From Desulfobacteraceae bacterium RAAP-1 (GTDB lineage: Bacteria > Desulfobacterota > Desulfobacteria > Desulfobacterales > Desulfatirhabdiaceae), in the NCBI GenBank assembly GCA_001443525.1, contig LKPX01000026.1, positions 1 through 45,102 of the forward strand: a stretch of 45,102 nucleotides of DNA. Direction: 5' to 3'. Positions 33,516-42,119 of the stretch are shown piece after piece; position 1 is the first letter of the stretch; each line of letters opens with the position of its first letter. The translations under genes and the position numbers were made by a program. A model generated the notes under the pieces. That model saw nothing but the letters and a program-made list of their open reading frames with translations, made no database searches and was not told the DNA's origin.

Positions 33516-36500
33516 TACGAAGGACCATATCGATAATTTCCCGGAATGCTTTCGTGCTCCGGATCGTATTTTTTCTGTCGCTGCTTCTCCTCTGGGGAAC
33601 GCATAACAGCGCGGCAGCCGTTTCGCAGATGTTGAAGCCATCCACCGGCGATGTTCTGATCATTCATAACAGCCTGCTGACGGGGCCGCTGCCGCCAGGA
33701 TTGGTGGACGGGAACCACATGCTGGATCTGCTGGGGCATTTTGGTCTGAAGGGAACGCTCCAACCCATGGAAAACTATAGAATCGGAGAGCTTTCCCGGT
33801 ATCGTTTCGTCATCGTGATGGGAGTTGACGATCGCCTTGCCAAGTTTCCTCAGGCGCTTCTGGCGGATATCCGGGCGGCCCGTATCCCGGTGTTCTGGCT
33901 GGCGGATCATGCTGCAGAACTTTTTAAGGATGAACGGTTTGCCGCCAGTCTGGGGTTTCGGATTGCAGACGGACCTGCGCTAACCGGTTATAACACGGTG
34001 TTATACAAAGGGCAGTCACTGATCAAGGGGGAGCCGTCCCTGTTCCCCATTCAGATTCTGGACCCGTCGCGCGTGCAGGTTCTGGCGACGGCCGTTCATC
34101 AGAGCGATGGGCAGGACAGTGTACCGGCTCCTTATATCGTGCGTTCCGGCAATTTCTGGTATTGTGCGGATTCACCGTTTTCCTATGCGGAAGAGGGTGA
34201 TCGGTATCTGGCGTTCTGCGACCTGCTGCACGATTTTTTCGGGGTTCAGCATCCGGAATCTCATAAGGCGCTGGTGCGTATCGAAGATGTTTCTGTCGAA
34301 TCTGATCCTGAAGAACTTCAGGCTGTTGCAGATTATTTGTACAGCAGGCATGTGCCGTTTCAGGTCGCGTTGATTCCGATCTTCAAGGATCCGGAAGCCA
34401 AAGAGGAGATTTATCTTTCGGATCGTCCGCAGTTTGTACGGGCGCTTCACTATATGGTGGCTCACGGGGGAACCATCATCATGCACGGAGTGACGCACCA
34501 GTTTCGGGGTAAAAGTGGTGATGACTATGAATTCTGGGATGCCCAGGCGGATAAGCCGGTTTATGGAGATTCCCAGGCCGTTGTGGAACAGAGATTGCGG
34601 ATGGGGCTTACAGAATGTTTTGCCAATCAGATTTATCCGGTTACCTGGGAAACGCCGCACTATGTGGCTTCAGAGAACACATATAAAACCATAGGCCGTT
34701 TTTTTAATTCTTCCTATGAGCGCGTATCATCGGTAAACGAAACCGAGGCCGGAGAATATTTTCCCTTCACGACGGTGGATCGATTCGGACGTTTCATCAT
34801 TCCTGAGGATATCGGATTTATTCCTATGGAAAAACCGGATCCGGAAGATCTGATTCAGAATGCCAAACGGATGCTGGTCGTACGTGACGGCATTGCCTCG
34901 TTTTTTTTCCATCCGTTTCTGGATATCAAGTATCTTCAGGCAGTGGTGGATGGCATCGAGAAATTAGGTTATCACTTCGTTTCTGTCCGTGATTACAATT
35001 TGCGGGTTCAACTCGGCGATTTTCTGGTTCAGACAGCTTCGGAGCCTGTGACGTTACCGGCGGACGCCAAATATCTGCACCGTTTTTATCTTCAGGCGGA
35101 TGGCAGTATTACGGGGGGTGCCTATACAGAACTGAAAGGGAAAAAAGAGTATATCGATCCTGGTAATGTACCGTCAAATTCGGTTCTGGTGATGGAGGGT
35201 GTAAACGAAATCCAGAAGCAACAGGAACAGCCTGTCATCAGCCGGTGGGACAGGATCAGAGCCTGGTTTCGGCATAAATTTCACCGAAAGGCTGCCGCGG
35301 CTTCCATCCTGGAACAGCCGCGGGCTGTCGTTCTTACGAGCGACGGCCTTTCCAGAATAGAGCAGAACGATGAGGCGAGTTTCATCAGCGCACTTTCGGT
35401 ATATGGCATTCATACCAGTGCTCAGGACTGGAAAACATTCGAGGCGGATCGATTGCCCGAAGATACAATTTTGGTGGCGCCGTATGGGGTCGCTGTGAAG
35501 TTGCCGACGGATAAAGTGAAGCAGATACAGGCGTTTGTCAAAAGGGGCGGGCGGCTTGTGCTGGACGGCCCTGCGAGTTTGTTGAGCCGGAGTATGGGAA
35601 TCCGGCACCAGCGTCGTGCGATCCGGATGCGTACGATCGATGAAATGATGTATGGAACTGAAAAAATTACCTGGAATCCACCTGCCAGGGTGGAGCGTTT
35701 TACATTGCCAAAGACGCTGGCGGTGTATGCCAGAGATGAGGAGAGCGAGCTCCCCGTGGCGATGTTGGGAGGAGTACAAGACGGGCGTTTTTTGTATCTG
35801 AGTGCACGACTGGATCCAATCACCAAGCTGGGTTATACCCGATATCCCGAATTAATTCACTACATGAGGGAGGCGTTCAAGCTGGATCTGCCGGTGCAGC
35901 GACGTCAGGTCGAATTGTATTTTGATCCGGCGCTCTCCAAACGTCAGGGCGCTGAAGACAAGATGGCCGAGCGATGGAGCAAGATGGGCGTTCGCGCCAT
36001 TTATGCGGCCGCGTATCAGTTCTGGCCGAAGTGGTCGTATAATTATCAGCACCTGGTGGATGTCTGCCATCGCAACGGCATTCTGGTGTATGCTTGGTTC
36101 GAGTTTCCGCATGTCAGTATGAAATTCTGGGAAGATCATCCCGAATGGCGGGCCAAAACGGCGACAGGCGAAGACGGTGTTGTGGGATGGCGTCATCACA
36201 TGGATCTGGATATCCCCGAATGCCGCAAGGCGGTATTTGATTTTGCGGCGGATTTTTTAAAGAAATATGACTGGGACGGGGTCAATATCGCAGAGTTGAA
36301 CTATGATACGGTGAATGGGCCTGAAACGCCGAAATCCTATCTGCCGATGGGCGCGGCGACCCGTACGGCGTTCAGTGCTCAGGAGCATTTCGATCCGATA
36401 TTGCTGTTTAATCCTAAATCGCCTTATTACTGGCGCCGCAATCCGGCGGCCTTGAAAAAATTTGAGATATATCGTTCTCAGCGGGTGTTGGCATGGCATC

Positions 36501-37528
36501 AGGAGTTGCTGGGCAAGATCACACCGATCGCTGCATCGCGGGACATGGAAGTGATTGTCACCATGCTGGACAGTCTGCATTCCAAGACCGTCACCCGGGA
36601 TACCGGCATGGATTCCCGGCTGATTCTGCCGCTCATGAAACAATATCCGTTTACACTTCAGGTGGAAGACCCGGCGCACTTCTGGGCGGACAGTCCGGAT
36701 CGGTATCAGAAATTTGCAGAGACCTACCTCAAGCTGGTACCCGATTCCAGACGTTTGATGTTCGATATTAACGTCGTTTCGGATCGGGATATCGCCAAAT
36801 CATCGGCGCCGACTCCGACGGATATGGGGATTGAACTGGCCCAGACCGTGGTTTCGGCAGGGCGGGCTTCCGGCAGGGTTGCGCTTTACAGCGAGGGCAC
36901 CATTCCTTATCAGGACATGGAACTACTGTCCAGGGTGATGGCGCACAGCGCTGAGGTCGATACCCATTCGAATTCATGGGCAGTGACATCCAAGACGTCC
37001 CTGATTCTGAAAGCGCCGGGAAAGTGGCAGAATTATCGGGTGGATGGCCAGATATGGCCGGGTTGGGGAAAAGATACCGTTATTATGCCGCCGGGGGATC
37101 ATCAGATAACGCCGTTTAAACCCAGGTTCCGGCTGGTGGATACATCTGCTCTGGATATGCGTTTGCTGCGGTTTAATGGTGATATGGACACGCTTGGGTC
37201 CAACAAGCAGGGGTTTGGTTTTTCCTATGATTCCATGACGCGGGCGCTGGCCATGTTGAACCGCGAGCCTCATGACATTCTCGTGGATGGTGTTTCCTAT
37301 GGGGGGTATTCCTTTCCCTACGCCGGATACTGGAATGTCCGGCTGCCCAGCGGCAAACACCGGGTGGATGTGATTGCAGACAGTACGGCATCGGTGATTG
37401 TCAATACCACCAGCCTGTACAGCGCTACGGCGATTGTTATTTTTGGAGCCGTCACCTGCGGCTTGATGGGGTTTTTATATATGTCCATTCTGGTCAGACG
37501 GGCTTTTTCCCGTACACGAAAGGGTTAG
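33512..37528 (+). CDS. Large membrane-anchored polysaccharide deacetylase/hydrolase (DUF2334 plus GH-like)
   Basis: Product of 1338 residues. N-terminal signal/anchor helix (about 10-32), then an unassigned alpha/beta domain (40-240). A DUF2334 polysaccharide-deacetylase-like domain follows (about 250-500) with metal-site candidates E257-D258 and H325-x3-H329 (HGVTH). Next is a second alpha/beta, amidotransferase-like stretch (about 605-790). Then a TIM-barrel hydrolase region similar in style to PgaB C-terminal and GHL-type domains (about 800-1130; VELYFDPALS, VRAIYAAAYQFWPKW, YAWFEFPH, WDGVNIAELNYD with E928). The C-terminal helix is at about 1305-1328. It probably acts in the periplasm on the polymer made by the GT2 enzyme, as PelA and PgaB do. 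No close named homologue is recognised. Confidence 0.7.
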   Translation: MIRRTISIISRNAFVLRIVFFLSLLLLWGTHNSAAAVSQMLKPSTGDVLIIHNSLLTGPLPPGLVDGNHMLDLLGHFGLKGTLQPMENYRIGELSRYRFVIVMGVDDRLAKFPQALLADIRAARIPVFWLADHAAELFKDERFAASLGFRIADGPALTGYNTVLYKGQSLIKGEPSLFPIQILDPSRVQVLATAVHQSDGQDSVPAPYIVRSGNFWYCADSPFSYAEEGDRYLAFCDLLHDFFGVQHPESHKALVRIEDVSVESDPEELQAVADYLYSRHVPFQVALIPIFKDPEAKEEIYLSDRPQFVRALHYMVAHGGTIIMHGVTHQFRGKSGDDYEFWDAQADKPVYGDSQAVVEQRLRMGLTECFANQIYPVTWETPHYVASENTYKTIGRFFNSSYERVSSVNETEAGEYFPFTTVDRFGRFIIPEDIGFIPMEKPDPEDLIQNAKRMLVVRDGIASFFFHPFLDIKYLQAVVDGIEKLGYHFVSVRDYNLRVQLGDFLVQTASEPVTLPADAKYLHRFYLQADGSITGGAYTELKGKKEYIDPGNVPSNSVLVMEGVNEIQKQQEQPVISRWDRIRAWFRHKFHRKAAAASILEQPRAVVLTSDGLSRIEQNDEASFISALSVYGIHTSAQDWKTFEADRLPEDTILVAPYGVAVKLPTDKVKQIQAFVKRGGRLVLDGPASLLSRSMGIRHQRRAIRMRTIDEMMYGTEKITWNPPARVERFTLPKTLAVYARDEESELPVAMLGGVQDGRFLYLSARLDPITKLGYTRYPELIHYMREAFKLDLPVQRRQVELYFDPALSKRQGAEDKMAERWSKMGVRAIYAAAYQFWPKWSYNYQHLVDVCHRNGILVYAWFEFPHVSMKFWEDHPEWRAKTATGEDGVVGWRHHMDLDIPECRKAVFDFAADFLKKYDWDGVNIAELNYDTVNGPETPKSYLPMGAATRTAFSAQEHFDPILLFNPKSPYYWRRNPAALKKFEIYRSQRVLAWHQELLGKITPIAASRDMEVIVTMLDSLHSKTVTRDTGMDSRLILPLMKQYPFTLQVEDPAHFWADSPDRYQKFAETYLKLVPDSRRLMFDINVVSDRDIAKSSAPTPTDMGIELAQTVVSAGRASGRVALYSEGTIPYQDMELLSRVMAHSAEVDTHSNSWAVTSKTSLILKAPGKWQNYRVDGQIWPGWGKDTVIMPPGDHQITPFKPRFRLVDTSALDMRLLRFNGDMDTLGSNKQGFGFSYDSMTRALAMLNREPHDILVDGVSYGGYSFPYAGYWNVRLPSGKHRVDVIADSTASVIVNTTSLYSATAIVIFGAVTCGLMGFLYMSILVRRAFSRTRKG

Positions 37529-37531
37529 TTC

Positions 37532-38812
37532 ATGTTTTCGAATCTGGCGCTCAATTATCTGTTTGTTTTCAGCGTGGTCATCATCTGGTTTATGCTGGGC
37601 TACCAGTTCATACTCTTTCTGAACGGATATCGATATGGATATCGCTCCCAGCGCACCAAAAAAGAGATAGAGCAGGCCGATCCGGAGCTTCCCGAGATTT
37701 CCCTGATGATTCCGGCGCATAATGAAGGGATGGTGATTACCGGAACACTCGATGCGCTGGTAAATATGAATTATCCAATTGATAAAATTGAATTTATTGT
37801 CATCAATGACGGTAGTACGGATGACACCGCCGTCCAGGTGAACAAAGTGGCGCAGCGGGATTCCCGTGTACGGCTTTTCAACGTTCCCGAGGAAGTCGCG
37901 GCGCGGGGAAAGTCGGCGGCATTGAATCTGGGGCTGAAAATCTGTCGTCATAATGTTATCGGCATTTTTGATGCGGATAACCGTCCGGAAGCTGATTCGG
38001 TGATTCATCTGGCCCGCCAGCTCGTCAGCAACCGGAGACTTGGCGCGGTTATCGGCCAGTTCCGGTGTATCAACAGGCGCAAAAACCTTCTGACGCGCTT
38101 TATCAATCTCGAAGGCCTGGCATTTCAGTGGATTATTCAGGCCGGGCGCTGGAACCTGTTCCGGATGGCGACGCTGCCGGGCACCAATTATCTGATCCAC
38201 AGGTCGCTTCTGGAGACGTTGGGCGGGTGGGATCAAGAGGCATTGACAGAAGACACCGAGCTTTCCATCCGGATTTATGAAGCCGGATATCTGATCAAGG
38301 TGATTCCTTATGCCGTGAGCTGGGAACAGGAGCCGGAGAATCTCAGGGTCTGGTTTCGGCAGCGGGTGCGCTGGGCAAGGGGGAATAATTATGTACTTCA
38401 AAAGCATCTCGCCCATATTTTCCGCATCAAACCCCGCGTGGTAGGGTTGGAACTCTTTTATTCGATGGCCGTGTATTATCTGTTTTTTACGGCCATTCTG
38501 TTGTCGGATATGCTGTTTGTGCTGGCGGTTTTGGGCGTGATTACCATTCCGGTGCCGGGTCCGTACAGTGAAGTCTGGTTTTTTGCCTTTGGGCTGTTTG
38601 TGCTGGAACTGGTGATAGCACTTTCCCGGGAACGGGAGGACAGCCTGAGCAATATCATGCTGATTATTCTATCCTATTTTACCTATTGTCAGCTCTGGAT
38701 TCCTGTTGTGCTGAAAGGCGCCTATGATGATTTCATTGTGCATCGCGCGCATAAATGGGATAAGACTCAGCGGTTCAGCATGGATGCGAATGCCGTTGAC
38801 GGTAAATCCTGA
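37532..38812 (+). CDS. Processive family-2 glycosyltransferase, exopolysaccharide synthase
   Basis: Product of 426 residues. One N-terminal membrane helix (about 8-30) is followed by a cytoplasmic GT-A domain and about three C-terminal helices (about 305-415). Motifs of processive GT2 enzymes: D93 in INDGSTDDT, D147-A-D149 for nucleotide-sugar and metal binding, TED (239-241), and QRVRW (277-281), the Q-x-x-R-W motif of cellulose, hyaluronan and PNAG synthases. It probably both polymerises and exports a glycan. The substrate is not readable; UDP-ManNAc or UDP-GlcNAc is suggested by the epimerase in the operon. No PilZ domain is attached. It starts three bases after the previous stop. Confidence 0.9.
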   Translation: MFSNLALNYLFVFSVVIIWFMLGYQFILFLNGYRYGYRSQRTKKEIEQADPELPEISLMIPAHNEGMVITGTLDALVNMNYPIDKIEFIVINDGSTDDTAVQVNKVAQRDSRVRLFNVPEEVAARGKSAALNLGLKICRHNVIGIFDADNRPEADSVIHLARQLVSNRRLGAVIGQFRCINRRKNLLTRFINLEGLAFQWIIQAGRWNLFRMATLPGTNYLIHRSLLETLGGWDQEALTEDTELSIRIYEAGYLIKVIPYAVSWEQEPENLRVWFRQRVRWARGNNYVLQKHLAHIFRIKPRVVGLELFYSMAVYYLFFTAILLSDMLFVLAVLGVITIPVPGPYSEVWFFAFGLFVLELVIALSREREDSLSNIMLIILSYFTYCQLWIPVVLKGAYDDFIVHRAHKWDKTQRFSMDANAVDGKS

Positions 38813-38838
38813 TGCTTTTTGGCGGACGATTTCTGATG

Positions 38839-38865
38839 CGTTTGTAAAAAATCGATTTTGAAACG
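38839..38865. repeat. Small inverted repeat before the SGNH gene
   Basis: CGTTTGTAAAA and TTTTGAAACG pair around ATCGAT. The stretch (TGTAAAAAATCGATTTT) resembles degenerate ends of the dispersed GACTTTTTACGA repeats. Confidence 0.35.
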
Positions 38866-38882
38866 GGCGGTAGGAGGTATTG

Positions 38883-40568
38883 ATGAGGCGACAACATCAT
38901 ATCGCGACGCGAAGACATGGCTGGCTGGTTCTCGCTCAAATCACGTTCATCGTGATCATCATTTTGCTGGCCGGAGCCTCCCATTCATCGGCCGCTGCTG
39001 TGCAGATCATCGCTCTTGGAGACAGCCTGACCCAGGGAACGATGGATGCCAACGACAATGTCGAAAATACGTTGAACGCCTATCTTCAAAAGATGGTGAA
39101 TTCGCTGTCAACCGTGGCGCCTCTGAAGTTTTCCCAGCCGTTATATGGATTTCTCGAACAGCGCCTGTTGCCGTTTCAGATACCAACCAATCTGGGGGTG
39201 GACGGCTCCGATATTTTTTCTCTGGAAGGGTATGAATATTACAAGCGGGTGGGGGCTGCAGCTTCCTATCTTACGGATGCCTACCGCTGCAACAGCGACT
39301 GGCCATTTCAGTTTCAGGACAATTACGACAGAGTGCTGTATCCGATAAATGTGGTGGCCGGGCAGTCTGTCTCTCAACTTGATGCGGCGTTAACCTTGCT
39401 GAAACGACAGGAAGCGGCGCAGGATGGCAGCGTTGCCGTCGTTTTTCTCTGGATCGGCAACAATGATTCCAGCCTGGCAGCCTTGGGGACCGGGGGCAGT
39501 AATCCCTTTTACATGCCGCTGCCGCTGGACGCCATTTCATCAGAAATTTCTCCTGTTCTGAATCTGTTTCTGCAGACCGCACGATCCAAGGGACTGGCCA
39601 GCTTTGAGCCCTACACGCTTCAGGCGATTCAGCGAAATATGACGGATGTCAGTGATTTTACCACCCAGATAAATCATATTCTGGATCGTCTTCATCAGGA
39701 AAATCCAATGGGTGACAGCCGTACGCATATATTTCTCATGACCCTTCCGTATTACAGTGCCGTCGGCTATCTGTTTGATTCAGATGATCTGGAGTTCTAT
39801 CTTCAGCAGGTCAATCCGGCATACCAGGTTCCCCAAACGTTTCAGCGTGTGGCTCAATCCGGAGAAACTATTACCGACCCCTTCAAGGGAGATCGGGTGT
39901 CGCTTCTGACGTTCGCTTTTATGTACGGGCTGCTTCAGAGCGGGTATTCTGTCGATGAGGTCAATGCGATTCTTGAAAAAAATGGTGTTCAGCAGGACGG
40001 TATGGTGCTGTCGGAATCTGAGCAGCGCTATATCATGTCCCGAATCGACAGTTTCAATGACGCCATCAAGACGGCTGCCGGTTCTTACAGCAATGTGACG
40101 GTTCTGGATGTGGGTGCCTATCTGGATGATGTGTTAAGCGGCGTGACGCCGGTAAAAATCAGCGGGAAAACACTGAGCCGGAAATGGTCCAGAGGCAGCG
40201 CCTTCAGTCTGGACGGGGTGCATCCCGGATACACCGGGCAGGCATTGATCGCTAATTATCTGCTGGGAAAACTCAATGACATGTATCAGTTGAATGCGCC
40301 GTTGATTGATCTGGAGCAGGTGATGGCGCAGGACCCTTATGTGGACAGGGATGGGGACGGGTGGGTTTCTGCGCCGAGCTATCCACCCGGTTCCGGTTTA
40401 ACGCAACTGCTGTTCATGTTTACCGATCCGGACGATACCAATGCAGCCATCAAACCAGTGCTGCCTTCGGATTTCTGGCAAAAAGTTTCCAGCGTTTTAT
40501 TAAAAAAAATCAGCGGTCAGTCGGAGACGTTGCAGCAAATGGCGGATAGCGTATCGATTCGCCAGTAA
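38883..40568 (+). CDS. Secreted SGNH/GDSL hydrolase
   Basis: Product of 561 residues. ATG 38883 follows AGGAGG by five bases; a TTG codon just before is less likely. Signal peptide about 15-39 (ending SSAAA). SGNH motifs: block I IALGDSLTQG with S48, block III LWIGNNDSS, and block V D444-G-V-H447. Near the C-terminus DPYVDRDGDGW looks like an EF-hand-like calcium loop, followed by TQLLFMFTDPDDTN, reminiscent of dockerin-like or surface-anchoring tails. SGNH enzymes often remove or add acetyl groups on glycans, so it may de-esterify the operon's polymer (inference). It is separated from the GT2 gene by 70 bases. Confidence 0.8.
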   Translation: MRRQHHIATRRHGWLVLAQITFIVIIILLAGASHSSAAAVQIIALGDSLTQGTMDANDNVENTLNAYLQKMVNSLSTVAPLKFSQPLYGFLEQRLLPFQIPTNLGVDGSDIFSLEGYEYYKRVGAAASYLTDAYRCNSDWPFQFQDNYDRVLYPINVVAGQSVSQLDAALTLLKRQEAAQDGSVAVVFLWIGNNDSSLAALGTGGSNPFYMPLPLDAISSEISPVLNLFLQTARSKGLASFEPYTLQAIQRNMTDVSDFTTQINHILDRLHQENPMGDSRTHIFLMTLPYYSAVGYLFDSDDLEFYLQQVNPAYQVPQTFQRVAQSGETITDPFKGDRVSLLTFAFMYGLLQSGYSVDEVNAILEKNGVQQDGMVLSESEQRYIMSRIDSFNDAIKTAAGSYSNVTVLDVGAYLDDVLSGVTPVKISGKTLSRKWSRGSAFSLDGVHPGYTGQALIANYLLGKLNDMYQLNAPLIDLEQVMAQDPYVDRDGDGWVSAPSYPPGSGLTQLLFMFTDPDDTNAAIKPVLPSDFWQKVSSVLLKKISGQSETLQQMADSVSIRQ

Positions 40569-40584
40569 TGGGTTTTTTTAGTGA

Positions 40585-41874
40585 TTACATGCAGGTGTCG
40601 CGGTAGGGCTTCAAGGCGTTCTGAATATAATGGCGGATGATGGATAGCGGATCAGAAGATACAACCCCGGATTTTATTTCAGGATATACATCAGGCAGGT
40701 ATTGCTGAATCAGCGCATCCGGGAGGGGACGGTGCAGGTTGTGATACAGCCTCTTCGCAGCATCCGTGGCTTCCGGTCGGTTCCAGTAATACCGGATGCG
40801 GTCTTTATAGCTGAAATACTGTAAAAACCGTATAGTTTCCGGCGATCCCTGATAATGGGATTGCCAATGCCGGGTTTCCTGATTCATCAGTGCTGTCATG
40901 ACCTGACGCAGATGTGAGCGGTGCTGGATGTCCGGGATTTCGGTTTCGATATGTTCCAGCGCCAGCGTCGCCTTTCGGAATGCAAATGTCAGACATGGTC
41001 CGGTTTTAAGCAGGCTGAAGTGATCTTCGGCCATCTGCATGAGCGCTTCGGGCGGCTGGAAGTCCGTAGAATGAATTTCATAGCGCATGCCTTCAGGCAG
41101 ATGTCTGAAGGCGTTCGACAGAGCGGCGGCGCGCTTTCGCTGATAGGGGGCAATATGCTGGTTCCCAAAATCGACACCCGGCTGAACTACAACAGCGATG
41201 ACGCGCTGCCATGCATCCTGGAGGCCCGTTTCGGCAAAAATCCGTTCAAAAAGTCTCAGTGACGATAGCAGTGCGTCCGGATCGGTAATGGATGCCTGGT
41301 GCGTATCTTCCAGACTGCCGCCAGGGGGAGGAACTTCGTTGCCGATCACATAGGCCGGCAGTGCATCATCCGGGAAAGCGTTTTCTGCGGCGGTGGTCTC
41401 TGCGGCCAGACAAAGTATTGCCGCCCTTTGGGCCGCCGTTTCAGGGGTCAGCTTTCCAGGAGGGTCGTCGGCGCAGGTAATATCGGTATCCAGATGGATT
41501 TTTTTGAATCCGGCGGCTGTGCATTGCCGTGCAAGCTCTGCGGCGTTCGCCATGGCGACGACAGCGGGTTTATGCTTCCAGACATGGGGGCCTAAATGAT
41601 CCGCACCGATGATAATGTGATCTGCAGGCAGCTTGGCCGCTTTTGCCAACTGCCGGACATAGGCCGCAAACGCTGCCGGCGTCATCCCCGAATATCCCCC
41701 GAACTGATTGACCTGACTGGCGGTGGTTTCCACCAGAAATGGCCGGTTTTCCTGTGAGGCCAGCTCCATAGCCGTTTGCAGCACTGCGGGGTGGGATGAA
41801 CATATCGATAGCGTTCCGAGGGATTTATCGGCGCTGATATCCAGAAATTTCAGGGCACCTGGAAATTTTTGCAT
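40585..41874 (-). CDS. Tagatose-1,6-bisphosphate aldolase subunit GatZ/KbaZ-like
   Basis: Product of 429 residues, close to family length. Motifs: SSHPAVLQTAMELA, FLVETTASQVNQFGGYSGM, IIIGADHLGPHVWK, and KTGPCLTFAFRKA. GatZ and KbaZ are chaperone-like partners needed for full activity of the class II aldolases GatY and KbaY in galactitol and N-acetylgalactosamine breakdown. No aldolase, transporter or kinase of that pathway is near, so the role here is unclear. It is convergent with the exopolysaccharide operon (17-base gap). No clear ribosome site is seen before the ATG at 41874. Confidence 0.85.
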   Translation of the reverse strand: MQKFPGALKFLDISADKSLGTLSICSSHPAVLQTAMELASQENRPFLVETTASQVNQFGGYSGMTPAAFAAYVRQLAKAAKLPADHIIIGADHLGPHVWKHKPAVVAMANAAELARQCTAAGFKKIHLDTDITCADDPPGKLTPETAAQRAAILCLAAETTAAENAFPDDALPAYVIGNEVPPPGGSLEDTHQASITDPDALLSSLRLFERIFAETGLQDAWQRVIAVVVQPGVDFGNQHIAPYQRKRAAALSNAFRHLPEGMRYEIHSTDFQPPEALMQMAEDHFSLLKTGPCLTFAFRKATLALEHIETEIPDIQHRSHLRQVMTALMNQETRHWQSHYQGSPETIRFLQYFSYKDRIRYYWNRPEATDAAKRLYHNLHRPLPDALIQQYLPDVYPEIKSGVVSSDPLSIIRHYIQNALKPYRDTCM

Positions 41875-42058
41875 ATTTCGGGAAAAACCTCGGCAATATG
41901 AAGCATCTTTCAGACGTAACGGGGATTAAATTAGCATGTCTGCTGATTAGAGGCAACTATCGATTGCCGCCAACAAAGTTTTTGCATTTTTTGAAACTTG
42001 ATGGATACAGCGGGCTTCAGAATTCATTGATATCTGTTGTTTGCAGATGCGCATTTCC

Positions 42059-42087
42059 TTGACTTCAATCGAGCATTGCCATAAAAT
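42059..42087 (+). promoter_or_regulatory. Sigma70-like promoter of the EF-G gene
   Basis: TTGACT (42059-42064), exact 17-base spacer, TAAAAT (42082-42087), 32 bases before the ATG. It lies in the 245-base divergent gap between gatZ-like and fusA, which shows no other feature. Confidence 0.7.
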
Positions 42088-42119
42088 CCATCATTTTAAA
42101 TTCCAACAGGTTGAACGCC

